Source of the DNA: Oxynema aestuarii AP17
GTDB taxonomy: Bacteria; Cyanobacteriota; Cyanobacteriia; Cyanobacteriales; Laspinemataceae
Direction: 5' to 3'
Assembly (NCBI RefSeq): GCF_012295525.1
Contig: NZ_CP051167.1
Span: 1,798,001-1,862,000, forward strand
DNA: 64,000 nucleotides
Made by a program: the position numbers and the translations under genes. Positions 10,013-18,240 of this stretch are shown here, piece by piece. The notes under the pieces were generated by a model that was given only the letters and a program-made list of their open reading frames with translations, was not told where the DNA came from and searched no databases. The number at the start of each line of letters is the position of its first letter. Positions within the stretch are counted from its first letter, which is position 1.

Positions 10013-10825
10013 ATGAACCCCTCTATTGCCCGATTTATCGCCAGTTCGGCCCTCTTTTTCGTCGTAGTGTTCACCGCGTGCAGCAGCTTCGCGGGGACGA
10101 GGGGCGATCGCCTCGCGCCCTTTTTCGATCGCCAGACTAACCCGGTCGAGGTTAGCTTTCCCAGAGAACGCCCGGTCGATATCACCCCCGTTCCACCTGT
10201 TTTGAATGCCTTTGACCGCGCCGTTCTCGACACTTGCGGTCCGTTGGGAAGTCGGGTATCGAGAGAACAGTTCCAATATTTGATGCGCCAACATCCACAG
10301 GTGTTGGCAAGGGTGAAGGATGCGGTCGGCGGTGCGTTAAGGGGCGATCGCGGCAGTAATACTCAGTTTTTGGAAGATTTAACCGATATTTGGTTCGATC
10401 GCCACGGCTTCGAGCATATTTTTTGCGGTGAAATTGAAGGAAATAACCGGATTGGAGGCTTGCATTTTGTCGGACGCTATTGGGAACTGCAAGATCTCGC
10501 CATTGCCGGACGCTTACCAAACAATGCCCGCCGGGAAGAAGTCGTCCCGGGGGCAATTTATACTTTAGGGGTGTTAGTTCGCCTGGGCGATCGGGAGATC
10601 GCCGACGATCTCAAGGGATATCCGTATCTCACGAATGCGGAAGAAATGCTCGTGGAAGTGACCCGGGCGTTCAAACGGCAGGGCAGTGCGGAGGGAGCTT
10701 GTTTACTTTCGGTGCGCGATCGCGAAACCGGAACATCCTACCCCGCCGTTTTTGTGAAAAGTCGCAACGCTATTGTGACCTTTTATCCCGATGCCACCCC
10801 ACGGGGGCGATCGTGCCGTCGCTAA
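10013..10825 (+). CDS. Secreted EndoU-like nuclease domain protein
   Basis: A 270-aa protein with an N-terminal hydrophobic signal segment (about residues 8-23) ending in FTACSSFAG, so it is a lipoprotein or a cleaved secreted protein. The mature half contains FEHIFCGEI, then GGLHFVGRYWELQ about 14 residues further, and FVKSRNAIVTFYP at the end. This pattern matches the bacterial EndoU fold, in which two His residues and a Lys form the RNA-cleaving site. Those catalytic positions appear present, but the assignment rests on motif memory. No immunity gene is evident next to it. It could act on extracellular RNA or be a divergent non-catalytic member. Confidence 0.6.
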   Translation: MNPSIARFIASSALFFVVVFTACSSFAGTRGDRLAPFFDRQTNPVEVSFPRERPVDITPVPPVLNAFDRAVLDTCGPLGSRVSREQFQYLMRQHPQVLARVKDAVGGALRGDRGSNTQFLEDLTDIWFDRHGFEHIFCGEIEGNNRIGGLHFVGRYWELQDLAIAGRLPNNARREEVVPGAIYTLGVLVRLGDREIADDLKGYPYLTNAEEMLVEVTRAFKRQGSAEGACLLSVRDRETGTSYPAVFVKSRNAIVTFYPDATPRGRSCRR

Positions 10826-10860
10826 AAATGTTTGAATCGAGTATAAAAAGGCGAGCTGAT

Positions 10861-12267
10861 TTAGGCCAGGGGCGGACGCCGATCGCCCCAGGGAAATTCG
10901 GCTTCTAATTGGGCGGCGATCGCCAGTAAGGTACTTTCCCCGGCAGGTCGGCCCACCAGTTGCACCCCTACGGGCAAACCGTCATCGATCCCGGCGGGGA
11001 GGGCGATCGCGGGTTGTCCCGTGGCGTTGAAAGGCGCACAAGGTGCGATCCAGCTCACCATTTTAGCTAACGTTTCTTCCGGCGACAGGTCGGCCCATTC
11101 CCCGACGCGAATCGTCGGATGCAGGAAAACAGGGGTAACAAACAAGTCGAACGGGTCTAAAACACTGACAATTTGGCGCGCCACGACCTGCATTTTACCG
11201 ACAGCTTGCAAGTATTGTCCCGCAGTGACCCCGTTCGCCCGTCGGGCAAACCATTGATTCATCGGTTCTAAGGCGGCTTCTGGAATGCCCCCAACGGTAG
11301 CGGCGGTTTGCCAGACGGCGATAAACGGTTCGACCAATTCGCTGAAATCCGGACGGACTTCTTCGACCGGGTGACCGAGAGTTTCCAGGTGTTTGACGGT
11401 TTCTAAAACGGCTTTTTGACAGGGTGGGGCCGCCTCGCCCATCGGTGGAATGGCGGTGGTGAAGCCGATTCGTAAGGGTTTGACGGCATTGGAGGTAGCA
11501 CAAGTGAGAAAAGAAGGTTCGGAATCCGGGAGCCAGTAGGGATCGCCTGTGAGATATCCCGAGATAACGTCGAGGAGGGCGGCGGCGTCGGCTACGGTTC
11601 GGGCGATCGGACCGTTGGTGGCCAAACCGCTTAAGGCATCGCCGACGGGGGCATAGGAAACGCGACCTCGCGAGGGTTTGAGGCCGATCGCCCCGCAGCA
11701 AGCCGCCGGACCGCGAATCGACCCGCCGCCGTCGGAACCTTGTGCGATCGCGCAGAGACCTGCCGCTACCGCCGCCGCCGCCCCGCCACTGGATCCGCCC
11801 GGGGTATAGTCGAGATTCCAGGGATTGCGGGCGGCGGGGAATCCCGGCGGTTCGCTGTAGGGAAACATCCCCAATTGTGAGGTGGCGGTTTTGCCGAGAA
11901 TTGTAAATCCGGCAGCCTTCATGCGGGCGACGACCGCATCATCGTAGGTGGAGACTTGGTCGCGAAGGGCGGCGACGCCGAAGCTGCAAGGGAGTTCGGC
12001 GACGTTGTTGAGATCTTTGATCGCGGTGGGAACGCCGAAAAACGGCGGCAAGCGATCCGGGTCGGCGGTTGTGAGATGTTCGGTTTTTTGTTTGGCGTCG
12101 GCGATCGCCCGATCGCGGTTAATGTAGAAGTAGCTGCCGAGTTTGGGGTTGAGGCGATCGATGCGATCGAGGTAAACTTGGGTAAGTTCTAAAGGTGAAA
12201 TTTGCCCAGTTCGGATGAGTCGGGCTTGTTCTAAGGCGGACGCGAACGCGAGATCGGTGGAGTTCAT
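10861..12267 (-). CDS. Amidase (amidase signature family)
   Basis: A 468-aa member of the amidase signature family, hydrolases with a Ser-cisSer-Lys triad. The Lys is in [13 protein letters not shown] (about residue 83). The Gly/Ser-rich signature [38 protein letters not shown] holds the Ser pair, and [15 protein letters not shown] is a further family segment. Length is typical. Related enzymes include GatA, but no GatC or GatB is nearby and the protein is closer to general amidases, so the substrate is left open. It converges with the EndoU-like gene (35 nt gap). Confidence 0.88.
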   Translation of the reverse strand: MNSTDLAFASALEQARLIRTGQISPLELTQVYLDRIDRLNPKLGSYFYINRDRAIADAKQKTEHLTTADPDRLPPFFGVPTAIKDLNNVAELPCSFGVAALRDQVSTYDDAVVARMKAAGFTILGKTATSQLGMFPYSEPPGFPAARNPWNLDYTPGGSSGGAAAAVAAGLCAIAQGSDGGGSIRGPAACCGAIGLKPSRGRVSYAPVGDALSGLATNGPIARTVADAAALLDVISGYLTGDPYWLPDSEPSFLTCATSNAVKPLRIGFTTAIPPMGEAAPPCQKAVLETVKHLETLGHPVEEVRPDFSELVEPFIAVWQTAATVGGIPEAALEPMNQWFARRANGVTAGQYLQAVGKMQVVARQIVSVLDPFDLFVTPVFLHPTIRVGEWADLSPEETLAKMVSWIAPCAPFNATGQPAIALPAGIDDGLPVGVQLVGRPAGESTLLAIAAQLEAEFPWGDRRPPLA

Positions 12268-12674
12268 AAGAACGATTGAAGAACTAAGTCGATCGGGTTA
12301 CAAAAGCACGGGCGTTCACCTATTTTTCACCAGCCACAAACGGCGATCGTCAGACATGAAGATCGATAAAGAACGGTGAAAAATGGTGAAAATTAATAGA
12401 GAAGTTTGAAGGATTTACAAAGAGTTGCGATCGATTGTTAAAACCTTCGGGGAGGTGCGATCGCCCTCGTGTATTGTGCTAAAAAATAGGCATATTGTCA
12501 GTCATGGTTCGATCGTCCTTAGCTTAGGATAGGACGACTCCTGACGCGAGACCGGAGTAGACAGTTTGCGAATTGTCTGCCCATCTCGTACCCAATCTTA
12601 CAAAAGTCGGACGCCAGAATCAAGATCGTTAGGATCGGCGATCGTTAACGATAAAATTTACCCCATTTAAAAAG
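12268..12674. other. 407-nt intergenic region between amidase and STAND gene
   Basis: No ORF or RNA gene seen. It contains an inverted repeat (ATTTTTCACC at 12322-12331 and GGTGAAAAAT at 12375-12384, 43 nt apart) and a further GGTGAAAATT copy. It must carry the promoters of both divergent genes; I could not pick a convincing -35/-10 pair. Confidence 0.5.
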
Positions 12675-15600
12675 ATGTCTACCACCCATCAACAAGTCCA
12701 AACCTTTCGGGATATTACGATTACCGGAGAAGGGAATACCTTTACCGTCAATCAAATCATTCAAATTACCGCATCTTCCGTTCAAAATCGTTCCTTTAAT
12801 CCCATTTCTCCTTATCGCGGATTAAAACGGTTTGAAGCGAGAGATAAAGATTTATTTTTCGGACGCGACCAGGCGATCGCCAGTTTAATCAACGCGATTG
12901 CTAAAAATCCCTTGCTTTTAATTCTCGGGGCGTCTGGAAGTGGCAAATCTTCCCTCATTCGGGCGGGTGTCCTTCCTCAACTCAGCGATCGCCTCGGGTC
13001 TAAGTTTCGCGCATTTATCTTTACTCCCGATCTCGATCCGTTCAAATCTCTTGAAAGTAGTTTAATTGTCGGCGGCTTTTCTCAAGACAATGCACGAATT
13101 GCTTTACAATACAAGCCCACTACATTGTTGGAAACGGTCGATCGATTAAAACAGAGTAACGAACAGTGGCTGGTTTTTGTCGATCAATTTGAAGAACTTT
13201 TTACAAGAACATCCGATCTCGAAAAACGCAAAATTTTTATCGAAAATTTAGTTAACTTAGTCCAAAATTGCGACCACTCGGTTAAGCTGATTTTAGCCAT
13301 GCGGGCTGATTTTTTACATCGCTTCAGTCCTTATCCCAAATTCGGTAAACTTGTGGAACCTTATATCCATTTAGTCACCGACATGCACCCGGATGAGTTG
13401 CGTTTGGCGATCGAACAACCCGCCGCCCAGCATGGGGTTATTTTTGAAGGGGAATTAGTTAAGGAAATTGTTAATGACGTTATCGGACAAGCAGCTTCTT
13501 TGCCCTTACTTGAATATACCCTAGATTTACTGTGGCAACGAGACGACATTGAAGACCGAACCCTCAACATTAAAACTTATCGAGAATTGGGAGGCGTTCG
13601 CGGTGCCCTCCAGAAACATGTTAACGAAATTTACGATGGTTTATCGCCCGATCGCCGTGAAGCAGTTAAATGTATCTTTTTGAGATTGGTCAAGTTAGAT
13701 GAAGCATCTAAAAGTCTTAAATTTGTGAGTCGTCGGGCGGAAAAATCGGAATTTAACAAGGATGAAGAACTGATTTTAAAAACATTGGTCGATGCAAATT
13801 TGTTGGTGAGCAATCTCGAAGCTGGAGATCGAGAGGCGGCGATTGAAATTGCCCATGAAACCTTGATTCATTCGTGGGATTTATTGCAACATTGGATAAC
13901 GGAAAGTCAAGAACTGATTCATTTACGCAATCGTTTATCGGAAGATGCTAAAAACTGGCAAAATTCACAGGACGAGAATAAGATCGAGGCAGAAGATGAA
14001 TTATGGAGTGGGTCGAAACTCCAGCGTGTTGCTGAAGTTAGAGAACGAGGAGAATTTAAAGAGTTAGGCGGACTTAGCGAAATAGAAAATCAATTTATAG
14101 ACGCGAGTTTGCAAAAGCGCGATCGCCTCTTAAAACAACAAGTTCGGCGGGTTACTTTTCTGGCATTGGGTGCGATCGCCTCGACGGTTTTAGTCAGTAT
14201 TGCCGGACTTTTTGCCCAACGACAAAGTACGATCGCTCAACTGGGAGAAAAGGCAGCCATTTCGAGAAATTTGCTTTCTTTTGAACCTGTAGATGGCTTG
14301 TTATTAGCGATCGCCAGTACCGGAGACAGTCAGCAAAAGTTAAAAGAAGTTTTGCATCCAATTAAGTTTAGCTTGTTAGGGGCGATCGAAGTTGCCAAAG
14401 AAAAAAATATGATTGAAACCCATCAGGGAACTATTTTCGGTGTAGGGATTAGTGAAAATGGGGAACTTGTTGCGAGTGGCGGAACTGATGGAACTGTCAA
14501 ACTGTGGAATGCTAAAGGTGAACTGATTAATGAATTTCGAGGACATCAATTTTCAATTTATTCTCTGGCAATGAGTGCAGATGGCGAACGAATTGTTAGT
14601 GGAGATGAATCGGGAATTCTTTATTTTTGGAGTCGCGATCGAAAACTACCAATAAAACAATTTAAAGCCCATGAAGAGCGAATTAATTCGATCTCGATGA
14701 CGCCGGATGGGAATACAATTGTGACTGGAGGAGGGGACGGAACGATAAAATTATGGAATCGAGACGGAAAGGCGATCGCACCACCGATGAAATCTAGCAA
14801 TTATGACGTCATTTCGGTTGCAATTACTGCTGATGGAGGAACTATTGTTAGCGGTAATGTTGGTGGAAGTATTCATCTGTGGAATCGAGACGGAAAACTT
14901 ATCCAAAAAGTAGCTAGCAATAACTATGAAGATATAATTTTTGCAGTGGCTATTAGCCCCGATGGACAGATAATTGCCACTGGCGGATGGGGAGGAACTA
15001 TTAATCTCTGGAATCGGGAAGGCGATCGAATCAATGAACCTCAATACGGACATCAAAGTAGTATTTACTCTATTGCTTTTAATCCAGATGGGACGATCGT
15101 CAGTAGCAGTATCGACGGAACATTACGCCTGTGGACATCTTACGGACAACCTTTAGGGGAACCGTTCCGGGGACATCAAGAAATGGGAGTGAATGGGTTA
15201 GCTATTGCAGCCGATACTTACACTATTGTGAGTGGTGGCGGCGATGGAACGATCCGAATTTGGGAAGGGGTTAAAACAGACCAAATTGACACCGAATCGA
15301 AAGAAGAGACGCCGGATTCAAGTTTTGATGAGGGTGAAACAATTGAATTAAAAGATTACGGAAAAGTTCGTTTATGGCAAACTAACGGACAGTTTAATAT
15401 TCAAGAATTAAGACAAGAGGAGAATCCTGAAACAGATTGGATCGCACAGATTACGCCAGATGGCGAAACGATTATCACTCGACAGATCTCAGATGACACA
15501 GTTCGATTGTGGAATCGCCAGGGGGAACCCATAGGGGAACCGTTGCGAGGGTATTTGCAGCGAGAAAATTTTCAATGGGTGGCGAGAAGTTCGGACGGTC

Positions 15601-16445
15601 AAGCGTTTCTAACGGGGGGTTGGGACGAGCGAACGGTAAAATTGTGGAACGAAAATGGGGAAATGGTCGATCGCCTCGTCTTGAATGGGAGTGTGGATAA
15701 CATACTCGAACTTTGGCGGGGAGATTGGCACAAGCTGCTTGAGGTCGGTTGCGATCGCCTCTACGATAGTGCCGTTTTTAAAAACCCGGTGACGCCGACG
15801 GCGGAAAATGCCTGGAATACTTGTCAGCGTGAAGTTTGGACGGAAAAAGAATTGGCACAATTGTTAGTGGAACAAGGACAAGCTTTAGCAAAATCGGGGG
15901 ACAAAGAAGGGGCTAAAGCCAAGTTTGAAGTGGCTAAAAAGCGCGATCCTGAGATTGTTTTCGATACGGACAAACAAATTAATCTCTTTTTGGCTAAAGG
16001 GTTAATTGAAAAAGCAAATACTTTAGTGAAAAAGGGTGAAGTGAAAGCGGCAATTGCTGCATACGAACAAGCTCGAAATATTCAACCCAATCTAGAAATA
16101 TATGCCGACGATTGGCACAATATTTGCTTCTATGGAAGTTTGTACGGCGAAGCGCAAGCGGTCATAGAAGCGTGCGATCGCGCGGTCGATTTATCTCCGG
16201 AAGATGGTTTGATTCGCGACAGTCGGGGAATTGCGCGGGCAATTGTGGGGGATAAAAAAGGGGCGATCGCCGATTTTGAAGCTTTTATCGGGTGGAGTTT
16301 AGACAGCAATAAAAAAGAACAGCGTCAAGAATGGATCGACCAGTTAAAAGCGGGTCACAATCCTTTAAATCCTCAAGAATTAAATATGCTTGCGCAACAG
16401 GACTTGTATGGGGGAAGTGGATTAAAATTTCCGATTGGAAGATGA
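12675..16445 (+). CDS. STAND-type NTPase with WD40 and TPR repeats
   Basis: A 1256-aa multidomain protein. A short N-terminal domain (ITITGEGNTFTVNQIIQIT) resembles effector-associated segments before STAND modules. The nSTAND NTPase follows: SPYRGLKRFEARDKDLFFGR, Walker A GASGSGKS (85-92) and Walker B WLVFVDQFEELF (about 164-175). A hydrophobic segment (about residues 494-512) may cross the membrane. About seven to nine WD40 blades follow (typical VKLWNAKGE and IRIWEG ends), then TPR-like helices at the C-terminus. STAND proteins oligomerise on ligand binding and act in signalling or defence. No separate effector is next to it. It is monocistronic and opposite in strand to the CIS cluster, so a link is not shown. 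Confidence 0.85.
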   Translation: MSTTHQQVQTFRDITITGEGNTFTVNQIIQITASSVQNRSFNPISPYRGLKRFEARDKDLFFGRDQAIASLINAIAKNPLLLILGASGSGKSSLIRAGVLPQLSDRLGSKFRAFIFTPDLDPFKSLESSLIVGGFSQDNARIALQYKPTTLLETVDRLKQSNEQWLVFVDQFEELFTRTSDLEKRKIFIENLVNLVQNCDHSVKLILAMRADFLHRFSPYPKFGKLVEPYIHLVTDMHPDELRLAIEQPAAQHGVIFEGELVKEIVNDVIGQAASLPLLEYTLDLLWQRDDIEDRTLNIKTYRELGGVRGALQKHVNEIYDGLSPDRREAVKCIFLRLVKLDEASKSLKFVSRRAEKSEFNKDEELILKTLVDANLLVSNLEAGDREAAIEIAHETLIHSWDLLQHWITESQELIHLRNRLSEDAKNWQNSQDENKIEAEDELWSGSKLQRVAEVRERGEFKELGGLSEIENQFIDASLQKRDRLLKQQVRRVTFLALGAIASTVLVSIAGLFAQRQSTIAQLGEKAAISRNLLSFEPVDGLLLAIASTGDSQQKLKEVLHPIKFSLLGAIEVAKEKNMIETHQGTIFGVGISENGELVASGGTDGTVKLWNAKGELINEFRGHQFSIYSLAMSADGERIVSGDESGILYFWSRDRKLPIKQFKAHEERINSISMTPDGNTIVTGGGDGTIKLWNRDGKAIAPPMKSSNYDVISVAITADGGTIVSGNVGGSIHLWNRDGKLIQKVASNNYEDIIFAVAISPDGQIIATGGWGGTINLWNREGDRINEPQYGHQSSIYSIAFNPDGTIVSSSIDGTLRLWTSYGQPLGEPFRGHQEMGVNGLAIAADTYTIVSGGGDGTIRIWEGVKTDQIDTESKEETPDSSFDEGETIELKDYGKVRLWQTNGQFNIQELRQEENPETDWIAQITPDGETIITRQISDDTVRLWNRQGEPIGEPLRGYLQRENFQWVARSSDGQAFLTGGWDERTVKLWNENGEMVDRLVLNGSVDNILELWRGDWHKLLEVGCDRLYDSAVFKNPVTPTAENAWNTCQREVWTEKELAQLLVEQGQALAKSGDKEGAKAKFEVAKKRDPEIVFDTDKQINLFLAKGLIEKANTLVKKGEVKAAIAAYEQARNIQPNLEIYADDWHNICFYGSLYGEAQAVIEACDRAVDLSPEDGLIRDSRGIARAIVGDKKGAIADFEAFIGWSLDSNKKEQRQEWIDQLKAGHNPLNPQELNMLAQQDLYGGSGLKFPIGR

Positions 16446-16494
16446 GCGAAAATCTGACAGGTGAGCTGGGGGAGGGACAGGAACTGTCGTGTTC

Positions 16495-18240
16495 CTACGG
16501 TTGGGCGGGGGGTGAGACTTCCGGTAAGGTTTCCTTGGGTGGTACATTTTGTGCGTCCGGTGGTGGGGGTTCCGGTTGCAACTCGCGGCGGACGATTTCT
16601 AAGGTTTGCAAGGCTTGAGGATGGGTGGGGTTGAGTTGAATCGCCGTCTCCAAGGCGGGGAGGGCGTCGGCGTACTCTTCCAAGGCGCGCAGGGCCATGC
16701 CTTTTCCCGTCCAAAAGTCGGCATTTTCGGGGTCGAGTTCGATCGCCTTCTCGTAGACTTCGACCGCTTCTTCGTAACGCTGCAGGGCCATCAACGCCAG
16801 ACCCTGATTGTACCATCCGGCGACTTGTTCCGGGGCCGTCGTCGTCGCACTTTGGGCGACGGTCAACGCATTACCGTACTCTTGCAGGATTAAAAATACC
16901 GCACTTTGATTAATCCAAATTTGAGCCAGAGAGGGACGATCGCCGATATTGGCATCCCCTTTAATCGCCCGGTCGTAAGCGGCGATCGCGGCGTCGTATT
17001 CGCCCAAATCCTTTAAAATGCGGCCTTGATTATACCAAGCGAGAGACGAGTTCGGATCGAGGGCGATCGCCCGTTCCGTGGCGGCGAGAGCTTCGTCGTC
17101 CCGTCCCAAGTGCCATAACGGCACACTGCGATTGCTCCAGGCGTCGGCATAATCCGGGGCGAGGGCGATCGCGCGGTTGGACGAGGCGATCGCCTCCTCG
17201 TAATTCCCCAACCCCGCAAGGGCGTTGCCACGGTGCATCCAGGCAAACGCCGGGCCTTCCGATCCCCAAATACCATCCCCCTCTTTGAGGGCCGCCTCGC
17301 ACGCCGCGAGGGCTTCCTCGTAACTGCCCAAGCGGTTGAGGTTAGCACACTGACGGGCTAAAGCCAAAGACGAATTCGGCTGGATCTGCACCACCCAATC
17401 GTAAGCAATTTTCGCCTCCCCGTGGCGTCCGAGGCGATCGAGCAATTGAGCGCGTTGCAGCCAAGCGTCCGCATTCTCCGGATTGAGGGCGAGGGCGCGA
17501 TCGAAGGCATCGAGGGCGCGATCGTAGCGATCGAGAGCTATATAAATCTCACCTTGAGTTTCCCAAACTGTTGCCGGATCCGACGGCGACCAACGGCGAT
17601 CGGCCTTCAAGGCGCGATCGCACGCCGCCAACGCCCCCTCGAAATCCCCCAAATCTGCTAGTAACTGACAGCGATCCGCCGCCGCCGCCGAGTAGTCGCG
17701 ATCGAGTTCTAACGCCCAATCGAACGAATCCAACGCCGCCTTAACCTCCCCCAACTGCCGGAACGCCCGCCCGCGATGATACCAAGCGAGCGCCGGACTG
17801 GCTTCGCCCCAGTTGCGGTCTACCCGCAGCGCCGTTTCGCACGATTCGATCGCCACGTCGTAGCGTTCCAACTGGGACAGTGCATAACAGCGATCGGCCA
17901 ACGCCAGAGAATCGTCCGGTTGTAGCATCAACACCCGGTTATACGCTGCCGTCGCTTGTGTATACTGCTGCCACTCCAGCAAGATACCAGCGCGATCGCG
18001 CCACGTTTCCACATCCTTCGGATTGAGGGCGATCGCGCTGTCACACGCCGCGATCGCCTCCTCATACTTATCCTCTTCAGCCAGAGACGCGCACAGTTGT
18101 GCCCAATATTGAAAATCCTCCAACCCCTCCTGAGCCGCCACGGGCGCCACAGTCAACCCCAACGCCCCCAAAACCAGCAGCCCCAGCAGCGAACCCCCAA
18201 AAGTATATCTCACCTTATTCACAAACTTCTCTCGTTCCAT
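16495..18240 (-). CDS. Secreted or lumenal TPR protein
   Basis: A 581-aa protein starting with a signal peptide (charged MEREKFVNKVRYTFGG, hydrophobic SLLGLLVLGALGLTVA, then a PVAAQEG cleavage-type site). The rest is about fourteen tetratricopeptide repeats with the usual Trp/Gly/Tyr and Ala/Pro positions, for example YEEAVEVYEKAIELDPENADFW. TPR arrays are protein-binding scaffolds. The C-terminus is Pro-rich. Its ATG lies inside the end of the pentapeptide gene (26-nt overlap), so the two are translated as a pair and both are exported. It ends the minus-strand run of the CIS neighbourhood. Partner unknown. Confidence 0.85.
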   Translation of the reverse strand: MEREKFVNKVRYTFGGSLLGLLVLGALGLTVAPVAAQEGLEDFQYWAQLCASLAEEDKYEEAIAACDSAIALNPKDVETWRDRAGILLEWQQYTQATAAYNRVLMLQPDDSLALADRCYALSQLERYDVAIESCETALRVDRNWGEASPALAWYHRGRAFRQLGEVKAALDSFDWALELDRDYSAAAADRCQLLADLGDFEGALAACDRALKADRRWSPSDPATVWETQGEIYIALDRYDRALDAFDRALALNPENADAWLQRAQLLDRLGRHGEAKIAYDWVVQIQPNSSLALARQCANLNRLGSYEEALAACEAALKEGDGIWGSEGPAFAWMHRGNALAGLGNYEEAIASSNRAIALAPDYADAWSNRSVPLWHLGRDDEALAATERAIALDPNSSLAWYNQGRILKDLGEYDAAIAAYDRAIKGDANIGDRPSLAQIWINQSAVFLILQEYGNALTVAQSATTTAPEQVAGWYNQGLALMALQRYEEAVEVYEKAIELDPENADFWTGKGMALRALEEYADALPALETAIQLNPTHPQALQTLEIVRRELQPEPPPPDAQNVPPKETLPEVSPPAQP

